64,000 nt of DNA from Caenorhabditis elegans (lineage: Eukaryota; Nematoda; Chromadorea; Rhabditida; Rhabditidae). Numbering within the stretch: position 1 is the stretch's first letter; each line of letters begins with the position of its first letter. The stretch lies in the NCBI RefSeq assembly GCF_000002985.6, contig NC_003284.9:12090001-12154000 (forward strand), in the 5' to 3' direction. The position numbers and the translations under genes were made by a program. Under the pieces are notes generated by a model. It was not told where the DNA came from and searched no databases. It saw only the letters and a program-made list of their open reading frames with translations. Shown piece after piece: positions 13,723-25,923 of this stretch.

Positions 13723-15019
13723 TGAAAATTTATTGATTTTCTATAAAATAAAGGAGCAGCTAAAGTCAAAAGTTTGTGCGAATGTTGTTGTGTTTCGGGA
13801 TAAGAGAATGTTGGTGTAACGAGCCCGGAGGACGGATATAAATAAGATGGATAGAATCTAATGAGAACAAAGAAGATAGAGGTTTGAACCTTTCTGTCAC
13901 AAGAAGCATCCTGAAATAAGTATTAATCTTTAGAGCAAGCAAAATTTAATAGTGATTTATGTGAATGTTCTATTGAAAATTCAATACACAAACTTCACTA
14001 GATTACTGTAAATGTGCGTCAATGTTATCTTATTGCCGTTCTAAAACAAATTAGTTTTTTGAACTGCCGGTAATTCAAAGTGGTAACTCAAAGTTCTAAC
14101 AACCGATTTAATTTTTAGAGCACTATTTTGAGAAATGTGTAGTTTGTTTGAAAGCATTTTCTTCAATAGTACCTAGCTTTGATTCAACATTCATTGAATT
14201 CCACATAGGAAATTTCCATGATCACATTGTCAAACTTATACTGTCTTGAAGAAGAATAAGTATGAACTAGTTTTTCACAGATATGATGAAAATAACCATG
14301 AAACCCGGGGAAACCTTGAAATTAACGTTTAAAGAAACTCATGGTTGCTGATGGATTAATAACTACGGTGTGCGTGAACATCCTGTATTACAGTTTTCCT
14401 GTTAAAACTTCAAAAAATGGTCATAAGCTGCCTCCTTTTCTCTGTGATTTTGAATTCAATAATCTGAACTGATATTTTTATCACACAGTAACCTCAATTT
14501 CACAGTAGTGAGTTTTATTGATCACATGGAACGTTTTTATGGAAATCAGGCAGACAATATGGATTAAAGCACATCTTGAATCTCGCTTTCGAACTTTGAT
14601 TACGATGTCAATCTGAAAAAAGAAACACCAATAGATAAAACCGACAAACACAATCATTGCCAAAATCGTTTCAGGAAGTACACTGTCAACCCCGCACTCT
14701 CTGCCAATTCTCTTGTTCCTTGCCAACCAAAAAAGTACAGAGAAAGAACAGAAACGGCCACAAATCAGGCGCCAGGCACCATCCGCGTATCACACACTCA
14801 TTATCATTCTCTCGCTCTTTTTCTGTACTTTTTCAATCCATCCTTTGTTTCTCTAACTCATGTGATAACGTTGCCATGTATGACCGCAACCAGGACGTAT
14901 CAATATGAAAAAAATTTGACTGCGCGGCGATGAGAGCGAAGAGGCGCAGATTGTCTATCCACAAAACCATTTTGTGTAACGTTTCGGTAACTATCAACAG
15001 CTACCCACAGAGTGAATTG
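13723..15019. other. Intergenic region between fucosidase and collagen
   Basis: Divergent intergenic space. The 5' ends of the fucosidase (-) and the collagen (+) face each other here. The short frames at 14481-14908 on both strands lack splice context or family resemblance. The last ~300 bp, with repeated CTC and TTTCTC stretches, is probably collagen promoter. Confidence 0.5.
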
Positions 15020-15029
15020 TATATAAAAG
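15020..15029 (+). promoter_or_regulatory. TATA box of the collagen gene
   Basis: TATATAAAAG lies about 120 bp upstream of the collagen ATG. It fits a leader starting near 15050 and containing a small intron (15083-15139: donor AAAG|GTACTT, acceptor TTTTTCCAG directly before the ATG). Strong TATA boxes are usual for highly expressed nematode cuticle collagens. Confidence 0.6.
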
Positions 15030-15139
15030 CGGGCGATGTGACATCCAATGTATCAGTTCCATCTTTTCTGCTGTTTTCAAAGGTACTTCACTTTCTATTC
15101 ACCTCATTTCACTTTCAATTATCACTTTACTTTTTCCAG

Positions 15140-15985
15140 ATGACGATGGATAAGAAATTCGAAACCGAGAAAGTGAAGAGGTTCGCATTCTTCGGAATCG
15201 CTGTCTCCACGGTGTCTACCCTCACTGCCATCGTCGCCGTGCCAATGCTTTGTCTTTACCTCCAATCGGTCTCTTCTTCCCTTCAAGATGAAGTCAACTT
15301 CTGCCGAGTTCGTGCCACTTCTCTTGAGGGAGAGCTTGCCAAGCTTAATGTAGTCCGAGCTCCAAGAAAGGCACGTGCTGCTGAGGGAACCTGCTGCTCC
15401 TGCGGAGTTGGATCAGCTGGACCACCAGGACCACCAGGATTTGATGGATCCGCTGGAAAGGATGGATCAAACGGACGTCCAGGAAACCCAGGAGAGGATG
15501 CTGATGGAGATGACTACAAGCCAGATGCAAGCCAATTCTGCTTCGACTGCCCAGAGGCTCCAGCTGGACCACCAGGACGTCCAGGACCAGACGGAGAGAA
15601 CGGAGGAGCTGGAGAGCCAGGACGTGACGGACTTGCTGGACGCCCAGGAGCTCGTGGATCACCAGGACCACGTGGACCATCTGGAAACCCAGGAGCTGAT
15701 GGACCAGCAGGACAACTTGGACCACAAGGAGGATCAAACGTTGCACCATCTCCAGCCGGAGAGCCAGGAGCACCAGGAGCCCAAGGACCAAAGGGACCAC
15801 CAGGAGCCGCTGGACGTCCAGGACGCGACGGACAACCAGGAGCACCAGGAGACCAAGGAGAGAATGGACCAGACGGAGCCCCAGGAAAATCTGGTTCCGA
15901 CGGACAACCAGGAGCCCCAGGAAAGGAAGGATCCCGCGGAGGATGCGACCATTGCCCACCACCAAGAACCGCTCCAGGATATTAA
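15140..15985 (+). CDS. col-181: Cuticular collagen
   Basis: A structural collagen of the cuticle, made in the hypodermis. It is a single coding exon of 281 residues from MTMDKKF. An N-terminal cytoplasmic stretch and a membrane anchor (about residues 15-42, FFGIAVSTVSTLTAIVAVPM) are followed by the furin-type RAPRKAR region. Then come interrupted Gly-X-Y blocks rich in GPPGPPG, separated by cysteine pairs (CCSCG, FCFDC), and a C-terminal CDHCPPP. This is the standard nematode cuticle-collagen plan and length. The ATG abuts a TTTTTCCAG acceptor, so the upstream in-frame extension is untranslated. Codon use is strongly biased (CCA, GGA), as for highly expressed genes. The numbering col-181 is recalled from its fucosidase neighbour and should be checked. 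Confidence 0.93.
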   Translation: MTMDKKFETEKVKRFAFFGIAVSTVSTLTAIVAVPMLCLYLQSVSSSLQDEVNFCRVRATSLEGELAKLNVVRAPRKARAAEGTCCSCGVGSAGPPGPPGFDGSAGKDGSNGRPGNPGEDADGDDYKPDASQFCFDCPEAPAGPPGRPGPDGENGGAGEPGRDGLAGRPGARGSPGPRGPSGNPGADGPAGQLGPQGGSNVAPSPAGEPGAPGAQGPKGPPGAAGRPGRDGQPGAPGDQGENGPDGAPGKSGSDGQPGAPGKEGSRGGCDHCPPPRTAPGY

Positions 15986-16146
15986 TTCCTTCATTAGAAA
16001 TTATATTAGCCAATTTCACTTCTTCTCTTTCAATGTGTTTCTTGTTTCATTCACCACAAATGAACTGCCACAGCAAAACATTGTTATTTCTTAACTTGGG
16101 AAGTAGAACATATTTTCAAAAAATATATCAAAGATGCAAAAACGTA

Positions 16147-16219
16147 AGCCCAATGCGGGGCTCGAACCCGCGACAACCAGATTAAGAGTCTGGTGCTCTA
16201 CCGACTGAGCTAACCGGGC
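16147..16219 (-). tRNA. tRNA-Lys(CTT)
   Basis: The minus strand folds into a full cloverleaf. The acceptor stem is GCCCGGT/ATTGGGC with two G-T pairs, the D-arm is GCTC...GAGC, the anticodon stem CCAGA/TCTGG carries the loop CTCTTAA (anticodon CTT), the variable loop has 5 nt, and the T-arm is GCGGG-TTCGAGC-CCCGC. A box and B box (GGTTCGAGCCC) are intact, there is no intron, and a T-run terminator follows within about 10 nt. The anticodon stem differs from the major nematode tRNA-Lys(CTT) isodecoder as I remember it. Confidence 0.95.
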
Positions 16220-16493
16220 GGCAATGGCATTAGATGTGGACGCAAGTGAAATAGTGGTAAGGAAAGAGTGGCAGCTGGAGAGAGTAAGTCGGCAAGACGG
16301 AGAGACCGTGGGTTGCGAGAGGCACTTTTCGTGTGTAGCGTGAGACGAAGACGAAGACATATGTTCTGATGTAATGGTTGAAAAAAATGGCGAGACGCAG
16401 TGATCATATTTTTGCGATTTATTGTTTAGAAAATAATCTCATCACAAGAATTAAAAGTTATAAAAAATTTAAATAGCTTTTCAGTTAACACAA

Positions 16494-18568
16494 TTAATAG
16501 TCATCATCGTCTTCATAAGTTTTCCTCCGACTCATGATAAATATTTGAAATCCAATTAGACCACAAGATAATGCAAGTAAACCCGTTCCAACTATTAAGT
16601 ACATCACCTCCAAAAACTTCTGATCCGTCCCAACCCAAGATGGATGCAAAATCCAGAAAAATTTCTTCATCGGGTATGTGCTTTTAATCAATGATCCAGG
16701 TTTATCTGGAATAATTACTTTAGTTTGTTTAGAGTTGAATCACTCGACAACTTTATGATTCTCTGTCGTATATGAAAATAAATGTATTAGGAGAGCATGC
16801 AATTATGCTCCGATATTCAAAGTAGCAGAAAAGTATAAATTTTCGAATTTCCGCCATAATTAATAATTCTTCATATATATAGTGTTCTCTAACGTTTTTA
16901 TGGTTGTTTAATTACTTTTTTTAAAGAGTGTTCCTCATTATTAACTTGTTAGAATTGCTATCATATAGGAGTGGTAAAACAAATTACAAGCAAAATACAA
17001 AAAACTGGATTTTAAATCCTACGAAAAGCTATTTTCGAACGTCTTTCAAATTTTCAATGTTTACGGGTTTTTGGTTTTTCTTCCAACCATTACGTTTTTT
17101 CATTGTTTTACTCTTTGCTGACTTCTCCGTTTGGGAGACCTTTTTACAACACCTAAACTTGCAACTTACATTCATTATCAAAATACAATCTGTGAACACC
17201 TTGATATAGCCCATTATGTTTTGTGGTATTAAGTATTCTGTAGAATTTCTTGAAATTTTTGTTGGTCGCTGATTCTAACCATTTGATAAGAGAAATATTG
17301 CGATACCCGCCCATTTCACAAAGTTCATGTTTCCATCCAATCGGTTTCAAAGTTTCTCGAAACTGAAACCTTACTAATAAATTTGATACTGAAATTTCAT
17401 TGTTGAACAATTTTGAATGTGTCACCTGTTCAGCGTCGCATAAGTTTGTCTCGTTAGGTTCGAAAAACATGTGGCGTAGTTTATCAGCGATCACCCCTTC
17501 TTCGGTCCAAGCAATTGGAGAGCCGTTGAATGTTAAACTGAAAGAGTCTAAAGAAGAAAAATATGTTTAGTGTTTGAATTGAAAACATGCCATTGAACAT
17601 AATACTAGCAGCTCCACCAACAGGAGCATAATACTTTTGGTTGTCAACACAAAACATTGCCATTTTTGGAATGAAAGAACGGGACACTGCATTTTCACAA
17701 GAGTAATTTTGATTTTTGAAGGAATCACATTCATTCGACTCTCCTGTTATTAACTGCTTTTTGCAATATGCTTGGTTCAGGGATCTGTGCATCATAAATG
17801 TGTCATGCAGCTCGTAGTAAAAGTATACAGGACTCTGAAAGCAACACATTAAATGTTGAGTTCATTTTTTAATATTATGATACTTGGAAAATTTTGATTA
17901 CACGAATTTGTAGTTAACTCTTTTTGTAGTTTTAAAAAATAGTATTAACTGGCCTGTGCTTGTTTGTCGATTAGTTTTAAGTATTCTAAAAAACAAACCG
18001 TTTTCAAATGCATTCACAGAATAAATTTTTGGCCTCTAACTATGGTATCCAACAAAACTTTATTCGAAAATTCAGAGAGAAAGCAAAAAAATCACCCGTT
18101 TTGCTCTGAGCTTTCTAAATCCGAAATATTAAAAAAAAGAAATTTTTAATACATATAAAAGACTCACTGGTATAAATCTAGTGATGTTAATGTCAATGTA
18201 GCCTTCAGCTACGTTGTCATATCTATGCCGAATGAGAATTACTGAAGAAAAGTTAAATTGTTCAATCCGTTTTTTAATGAATATTTATACCTTTTTCGTT
18301 GGCAGAAGCCAATAGTTGAGATATTCCAAGAAATAGTAGTGCAAAAAATACAGTGATAGAAATTGCATAGCGCTTTGAAACAACTGGAACTTGTCCTTCT
18401 AGTTGCTGCTGTTTTAATTTATGTACTGAAACTTGATTAAAAATTGGAATAAATTGTTACTTGAAATACGAAAGTCTGAAAAGTCTTACCAAATTCATCC
18501 CAGCTAAATTTTTCATTTTCTTCTAGCTCATCGTTGAATATTACATCTTTGTGAAAAGTGACTACCAT
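16494..18568 (-). CDS. CDC50/TMEM30-family flippase beta subunit (CHAT-like)
   Basis: Non-catalytic partner of P4-ATPase lipid flippases, needed for their ER exit and activity. Six exons (18568-18490, 18425-18291, 18241-18168, 17834-17587, 17537-17170, 16705-16494) give 371 residues. The family pattern is clear: KQQQLEGQVPVVSKRYAI before TM1, SPVYFYYEL, NEC...C, SPIAWTE, NKNFKKFYRIL, YPMKKFFWILHPSW and the second TM (LEVMYLIVGTGLLALSCGLI), with a short acidic tail. It lacks the cysteine cluster that most members have just after TM1. C. elegans has three such genes (chat-1 to chat-3); I cannot tell which this is, although divergence argues against the most conserved one. The intron 17588/17538 is placed by phase only. 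Confidence 0.88.
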
Positions 18569-19179
18569 TTTATGCAATACTTCTCAAAATAGAAAAAAAT
18601 AAACAGTTGAAGAATATGCAAAAGTTTTTTTGTTTTTTCTTTGTTCCAGAAAGGGGTAGGAATATGAATCATCTTGGTTTCTTTTACACAACAATTTTAT
18701 TTTTTCTCGTGTGATTCTATACATTCTCAAGAAAAGTCCAGTTTAAAACATAAAAGTTAAAGCACAAAAATTTTGGCATCAATTTTCTGAAGGCCCAACA
18801 TTTTTTTTTCTGGTGCTGACAGGAAATGGTCAAAACTCAATGATCAAATAATTTATACAAAAATCTATATAAGAAACTGTATACACTTCGCGTAAATCTT
18901 ATACGCAAGGTAGCACTTAAAAACCGAATTACATTTCAAGCCAATATACAGTAAGTTTACTTTACTTTTGTATATATTATTTAATGTTGTGTGTTGCTCT
19001 CTTCCAAATGCACCCGGTGACCTTGGTTTTGTGAGTGCTTAAAGATCAAATATTCGAAAAAGGGTATTTATGGTTATTGGGTGTCGAGTTTCACGTGGCA
19101 TTTTGACTTTTTCGTAAAAGGAATGAAAATTCAACTAATGCCCCGTTTCAGTTCAAATTTTTATTTTCTTAAGAAACAT
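18569..19179. other. Divergent intergenic region
   Basis: Separates the CDC50-like gene (-) from LGC-A (+). It is AT-rich with no exon-like frame. CGTTTCAG at 19143-19150 is a good SL1 trans-splice acceptor 30 nt before the LGC-A ATG, and argues against the earlier in-frame ATG at 19123. Confidence 0.5.
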
Positions 19180-21185
19180 ATGTTTCTAACTTTTATACTG
19201 CTGAAATTAATACTGTCCACTGATGCATTCTACTATGATCCACAGTTATATGGTATGTTTTAAATACTGACAGCATTTAATTGCCAATCTATTAAGTTCC
19301 GAAGTACCGCGACTATCTTGAAGCACAAGGTAATTTGACAGCAGACTTGTTCAAAAATTATGAAAAAGATGTCTCTCCCGTGTATGCTTGGTGTAAGTTA
19401 TAAACTTTCAAGAAGGAGTATTAGATATGGAAAAATTACTGAACTCAAGTTTTTTATAAAAATAAACTGTCTCAAAATCAACAAAACTGATTTAATTTCT
19501 TGCACATTCATATTCCAATTTTTGCTATTTACAGTTTCGGTAAGCTTGAAATACCTATATTTGTCGTTTTATCAATAAAAAGGTTTTTTTTCCAGAAAGA
19601 AAATTCAATAATATGAGCGGAAACTCAAATTTTTAAAAATGTTTAAAAAGTCATAGTGAGCACTGGAAACCATACTGTTATATATTCCAGTTGTATCCAC
19701 ATATTCACTATTTCTCTTTTTCCTATGTAAGTTTAAATAGTTTATAAAAAACAAATTCAGTTGACACGTCAAAACCACTGGGATATGATCCTGATGCTCC
19801 ACAGAGATACAACTATACATTGTTCCTGTATAATTTGAAACTTATACAGGTAAATGAACCTGAAGAACAAGTTTCAGTTGTCTTGGAGTTGATGGAGGTG
19901 AGTGCTAATAGTTGTATATCTTCTTGAATAATAGATTGCTGATCTAAAACGTTATTATTAAGTATTGGTATGACCCAAGATTATCCTGGAATGCATCCGA
20001 CTATAAGAACGTGACTGCAATTTTCACAAGACAGGAGAAGATTTGGAGTCCAACATTGACCCCATTTGGAGTGTAAGACTATCATTTCCTGTTCATGAAT
20101 TTAAACGTGCTTTTTGTTTTCCAGAAACGAAATTATCGATTTCCGAGATCAAGATTTCCGTCTTGTGTGCATTGATAACTTGGGCATGATCTATGATTAC
20201 TTGTCAGTCCGGGTTTCTGCAAACTGTCGAATGGATGTGACGAAATTTCCCTTCGACAGCCAAACATGCCAAATTCGATTTTCGTTGCCTATATTTAGTT
20301 ATCTTGAAGTCAAAATTTATACAGAGCTCTATGAAGGAATAAACAACTATAGCATGTTCGAAGTTATGGTAGGTCTATTCCTAGTTTTCTCATCAACACA
20401 TTTATTGAAGGGAAATTCTGAATGGGAACTTATAAATCTCACCAACAGAGTGGATTTTCTTACATACAATGATCGATTTGATGTTGAACTGGCAGTTTAT
20501 GAGATTAAAATTGCTAGAAACCCACTATATTACTTCTACATGATAGTTTTTCCGTCATTCGTCATCAATTCCGTCTCTATTGTTGGTGTATTCATTAAAG
20601 GGGCTGACAAAATGTCAAGGGTAGGTGTACTTAATTTTCAAATGACTCCCGTTTTGATAAGTAGATTTCTTTGTAAATTACACAAATTATGTTTCCTCGT
20701 CCGAATATTTACCAAAAATTACAAGTGAAATTCAATTTTATTAATGTGTACCGTTTTAAGAATTTTTCTACGGGTAAAATAATTACAAGCCGAAAAATGT
20801 TTACGTTCTAGCTCAATGTTGGACTAACCAATATTATGACTATGACATTTATTCTTGGTGTTATGTCGGACAAAATTCCGCGGACTGGAAATGTTCCTTT
20901 ACTTGGAATTTATATAATTGTAAACTTACTTATTATGCTGGTTGCAATTATTATTGTCACTATAATCACGGAAATTCGAAAATGTGTTACGCCTAAACTG
21001 AGGAAAAATACATCCTCGTTCAAGTAAGCTATTGCTTTCTCTCTTGTAAAACCTTTTGAATTTGCAGTCTGAAATTGGAAATATTTATCGGTTCACCACT
21101 GGAATACACGTGTGCAGTTATTCTTGAATTGGCAACAATATCTAATTTTTTCATGATGATTGGTTTTTGGATTGATAATTCTTAA
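19180..21185 (+). CDS. LGC-A: orphan Cys-loop ligand-gated ion channel subunit
   Basis: First of six tandem receptors. Eight exons (19180-19252, 19297-19392, 19761-19897, 19963-20072, 20125-20368, 20411-20620, 20812-21023, 21068-21185) give 399 residues: signal peptide; extracellular beta-sandwich with WSPTL (loop A) and a Cys-loop with 13 residues between CRMDV and SQTC; M1 (YYFYMIVFPSFVINSVSIVG); M2-M3 (GLTNIMTMTFILGV...IPLLGIY type); a ~30-residue M3-M4 loop; M4. Loop C has no YxCC. The M1-M2 linker GADKMSR resembles the cation-selective GEKMT of nicotinic receptors. The 42-nt intron 20369-20410 has no stop and length 3n, so retention would add 14 residues. It lacks the intron that splits exon 6 in LGC-B to LGC-E. 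Confidence 0.9.
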
Positions 21186-21512
21186 TACATATTATCTCAA
21201 GACTTTAACTTACGAGACGCTTTTTTTTTAAATTTGATTTTTCACAGTAATTCTATTTTTTTGTTGAATATCACAATGTATATATGTAAATGCTTACAAA
21301 GTAGACAAAAGTTCAGAAAGTGAATGTTAACACAATTTGCAACTTTAATCATACTCGTAACACAACTACGCTTGATTTCATTCGAGAGCTTTCTGGCATT
21401 TCCTAACCACCGGCATTGGGCAATCTCATGTTTCATTTGACATTCTTCTTTTGTCTGTCAGTGAAAATCTAGTCAGACCGGACTGCGCTCATCATTTCAA
21501 GTTCCTATATTC
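21186..21512. other. Spacer between LGC-A and LGC-B
   Basis: A 327-bp spacer that must hold the LGC-A 3' end and the LGC-B promoter. No other gene is seen. Confidence 0.5.
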
Positions 21513-23475
21513 ATGTTTTTCGTTACTTTCACCGTTATTTTCATTGGCTCTCACGCGCTTTACTACAACCCAGAGTTATACGGTATATAAATGAATTCAC
21601 AGATATGTACAATCATAGATTTTATTTGTTTCAGTTCCAAAATATCACGATTTCATTGAATCACAAACAAACTTGACACGGGATTTGTTTAATGGCTATG
21701 ATCCAACTGTATCACCGGTGTACAGCAAAAGTTGGTGTTTTCGAAAAATTTTCAAAATATTTTGAGTACCAACCTTCCAACCAGAGTGCATTTTCAGTCG
21801 ATCCTCTACAACCACTTGGATATGATCCGGATGCTCCTAAACGTTACAACTATTCCATAATGTTGTACTCTCTAAAACTTGTTGAGGTAAATGAACCAGC
21901 TGAAAAGGTGGCTGTTGTCATGGAGATAATGGAGGTAATCTTCTGTGTCTAAGCGATAACTGATGTTTTTGTTCAGTACTGGTATGACATTAGACTCTCC
22001 TGGAATGCAAGTTTATACGACGATATTGATACATTTTACACACGACAGTCAAACGTTTGGAGCCCCACATTGTCTGCATTTGGAGCGTAAGTAATATGTA
22101 AATAAAGAAGAACTGGTATTCACATCTGGGAAAGATAGATTGTGGAAAAGTTGATGTTAATTTCAGTATAAATTTTTCGATATTTAAATTTGAAGTGTAA
22201 CGTCAATGTTGAAACTTGAGATTAACTAAAACTGCCCGTTAAATTGTCATTGATGTGTGTTTCACTTTTGCAGAGATGAACTTGTGGACTTACGAGATCC
22301 AGACTTTCGTATGGTATGTGTGAATAGTAATGGATATATCTATGATTACATATCCGTGCGAGTTTCATCAAGTTGTCCGATGAATGTCTACAAATTCCCA
22401 TTCGATTATCAAACCTGTCAGATCAAATTTTGTCTTCCTATTTTCAATTCTGTTGAAATACAAATTTTTAATGAGATCTATGTCGGTGTACTTATGTCTG
22501 ATTTGTGGGAAACGATGGTGAGTGAATTTTGTTTAACAGTAGTTATAGGAAATTGAATAATTAGAAAATTTAATCACTACTAAAATAGTCTTCATTTGAG
22601 ATACTTATTTTAGGGAAATTCTGAATGGAAGCTGACCAACTTGAGTAATCGTGTTGAGACCTTACAGTACAATGATGGATTTGGAAACCTAGATTTGGTA
22701 AGACACATTTAAATGATAAAACTATCATCACATTTAGCATGATACATAATATGTTTATTCGGGGTAGGGTGATACATCGCAGAACTCAATCATATTGTTT
22801 GTTGCATGGCATGGCATGCATGGAACTTTTTTAAAATATTCATATGTTGTTACGCTAAGGAACAAATCAAACATTTAATCTCAATTGAATCAATGAAGAA
22901 TCTGTTTTCATTTTTCAGGGTATTTTTGAAATAACTATAAAACGGAACCCACTCTACTACATATACATGATTATTTTTCCATCCTTCATTATTAATGTTG
23001 TGTCTATAATTGGAGTTTTTCTGAAAGGCGCAGATAAAATGTCAAGGGTACGACGGAGAATGGTTTTCTTGTAATAAACAGTCAAGTTTCAGCTCAACGT
23101 TGGTCTCACAAACATTATGACAATGACATTTATACTAGGTGTCATGGCTGACAAAATTCCGAGAACCGGCACAATTCCAATGCTTGGTGTCTATATCATT
23201 GTGAATCTTGCAATAATGATTATTGCTATTGGAATTGTTACAATGATCACTGAACTGCGTCACTGGCTGGCTCCTTTTCTGAAGAGGAATGAGACTAAGT
23301 TTAGGTAAACATTAAACCCAAAGCACTATTGGAAAGAGTAAAAATCACTTGCAGCAGGAAACTCGAAACGTTCATTGGTCCTCCTCTTGAGTTCACATGT
23401 GCAATTATTCTCGAAGTGTTTACATGTGCAATATTCGGTGTAATGATTGGGTTCTGGTTAGGAGACGACAAATAA
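21513..23475 (+). CDS. LGC-B: orphan Cys-loop ligand-gated ion channel subunit
   Basis: Nine exons (21513-21582, 21635-21730, 21798-21934, 21977-22086, 22274-22517, 22614-22697, 22919-23047, 23093-23304, 23355-23475) give 400 residues. It has a signal peptide, then LGYDPDAPKRYNY, WSPTLSAFG, the Cys-loop CPMNVYKFPFDYQTC, M1 (LYYIYMIIFPSFIINVVSIIG), M2 (KLNVGLTNIMTMTFILGVMA type, here starting SRLNV), M3, a short basic loop and M4 ending FWLGDDK. The exon plan is that of LGC-C, LGC-D and LGC-E. The conserved Cys-loop and WxP motif, with no YxCC, make it an orphan pentameric-channel subunit, likely in the neuronal or muscle plasma membrane; its ligand cannot be read from sequence. Confidence 0.9.
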
Positions 23476-24323
23476 GACTATTTGAAATAAATCATCTTGC
23501 TAAAAATTTCCTGTAAAATTTAAAATTCAATCTCTCTTCAATACATAAGTTGTTAAGTCGAGAAATCGACTAGACCAGTGATTATATATTTTAACTTTTC
23601 ATATTAAAACAATGAATTATGTGTTTCACAAAGTAAAAATTATGGATTGATTTTTAATGAATATACCTTGTGAGTCATTTTTCACTAGCAGAACTTTAAA
23701 CAACTGTAACTCTGAAACTATTGAAGCTTTAAGAAAGTTGTTTTGTGAAACATTGTAGCTGGAACATGTAACCTTGCAGTATTTTCACTTTATGATGTCC
23801 GAAACGCTCACCTCAATCAATGTTGGTTGCGTATAGTTCAAAATGAGTCCTAGTTTAGTAATTATTGCGGCTGTTTTTGGAAAAGGCAACAGAAGCCGCA
23901 GTATGACTGATCGAATGGGTAGCATCTTTTCTGGATTTTCTATTTTTTACTTAACACAAGATGGCTCAAATGATCAATTTTATTAATGAGAATTTTCGAA
24001 ACTTTTAAAACAGATCTAAAAATTTAAAAATAGAAAAGTTAAGCTAAAATCTGGTATTTCAACAAGGTCTTTGCTGCTATGAGTTTTCTTGATTTAAATT
24101 TTGAAATTTTAAAGTCTTTTTTGTTGAGAATCATTGTCAAACCCTGCCCTTATTATAAAAATCCACCGTTATTTTATATGTTTAACATGAATTTGTCAGA
24201 CTTTTGCCTAACTTGCGTAATACATTTACCTCTTTTCTAGTCAGGTCTCATGTTACATCTGACATTTCTATACGACTACTTCTGAATAGAGTTTGACCTT
24301 CTTGGTGCAATATTTTTCAACTC
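23476..24323. other. Intergenic LGC-B to LGC-C
   Basis: 848 bp of AT-rich sequence. No exon, repeat or RNA gene is recognised. Confidence 0.5.
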
Positions 24324-25923
24324 ATGTATTTCACGGCTACGTTTTTAACTTACATTTCTCACGTTTCCTCGATTTATTATAACCATTCGCTATACGGTAG
24401 TGACTCAAAATTAAAATTAAAATAAAAAAGGTTTCTCCTTCAGTTCCCAAATACTACGATTTTCTGGAAACGCAGACGAATCTTACAAAAAATTTGTTCA
24501 GTGGCTACGATGCAACAATTTCACCGGTTTATACTAAAGGTTTGAAAATTCGAAATAATTACATTTATACATGTACATACACCAGTTGATCCAACACAGC
24601 CTCTTGGACACGATCCAGACGCCCCGGGACGGTGGAACTACACACTTTTATTATTTTCGCTGAAATTGGTAGAAGTTACAGAGCCCCAAGAGAAAGTTTC
24701 AGTAGTCATGGAAGTTATGGAGGTAGATATCGGTCAGAACAAATCGTTAGAGTTAGTTACGGTTTTCAGTATTGGTTTGATGCAAGGCTTACTTGGAATA
24801 AAGAAGATTACGACGATATCGCATCAATATATACCCGACAAGCAAATGTTTGGAGCCCTACTTTATCTGCATTCGGCGTGTAAGTATAACTGGGAAATCG
24901 ATTTAAAACGTTACCAACACACAAACTACCTAAAAATTTTCAGAAGCGAGCTAGTTGATTTACGGGATACAGACTTCCGCCTTGTTGGGATCACAAGTTA
25001 TGGCATGGTTAACACTTATGTTTCCGTTCTTGTATCTGCAAACTGTCCTATGGATGTTTACAAGTTTCCATTCGATTACCAAACTTGCCAGATTAGATTT
25101 TGTATTCCTGTTTTCACTAGTTATGAAGTTGAAATATTCAATGAGATTTATGCAGGTGTGCTTACATCAAATGCGTGGAAAACTATGGTAATTTATTAGT
25201 ATATTCATAAGATAAAGGAAGCATTATTACAGGGAAACTCAGAATGGAACCTTGTAAATTTAACACATCGAGTTGAAACTTTAAAGTATGATGATGGATT
25301 TGCAAATCTTGATTTGGTGAGCTTGTCTTTAAATTAGAATTATTTTTCTTGAATTAAATAAATATTCAGGGTACTTTTGAAATCAAAATAAGGAGAAACC
25401 CACTTTACTACATATATATGATTATCTTTCCATCCTTCATTATTAATGTTGTTTCTATTATTGGAGTTTTTCTTAAGGGCGCTGATAAAATGTCGAAGGT
25501 TCGATCAAGTATGATTTTTTTTCTGTTATTAAACGTACAGTTTTAGCTCAACGTGGGTCTTACTAACATCATGACGATGACTTTCATACTGGGCGTCATG
25601 GCGGACAAAATTCCTCGCACAGGAACAATCCCACTTCTTGGTGTCTACATTATTACAAATCTTGTCATTATGCTGATTGCAATTGGAATTGTGACAGTGA
25701 TCAATGAGTTGCGGAGGTGTGCATCTCCAGTTTTGAAACGGAAGCAAACGAAGTTAAGGTCAGTTTGTACCTTAATAGACTTTTCTACATAGGGTTATTT
25801 AATTTCAGCAGAAAACTAGAGTCTTTTATCGGGACACCGCTCGAGTACACCTGCGCCGCAATTCTCGAACTACTGACATTTGCCAATTTTGCTATAATGA
25901 TTGGATTCTGGCTGGGAGACTAA
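24324..25923 (+). CDS. LGC-C: orphan Cys-loop ligand-gated ion channel subunit
   Basis: Nine exons (24324-24396, 24444-24539, 24586-24722, 24770-24879, 24944-25187, 25233-25316, 25370-25498, 25547-25758, 25809-25923) give 399 residues. All introns but one are about 40-65 nt, the most compact gene of the cluster. Signal peptide, WSPTLSAFG, Cys-loop CPMDVYKFPFDYQTC, four membrane segments and a short M3-M4 loop (RRCASPVLKRKQTKLR) are intact, ending FWLGD. Closest by eye to LGC-B in exons 5-9. Same pore and loop-C features as the rest of the cluster. Confidence 0.9.

Noticed and set aside
14930-15139. N-terminal extension of the collagen frame to 351 residues
   Set aside because: The extension contains the TATA box and leader and is separated by a TTTTTCCAG acceptor directly at the ATG.
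15345-16019. Long minus-strand and shifted frames over the collagen (up to 239 codons)
   Set aside because: Shadows of the repetitive Gly-X-Y coding sequence with its GGA/CCA bias.
17535-17587. Shorter 39-nt version of the CDC50-like intron ending at TTTAG
   Set aside because: Too short for a nematode intron, and it gives the wrong phase for SPIAWTE.
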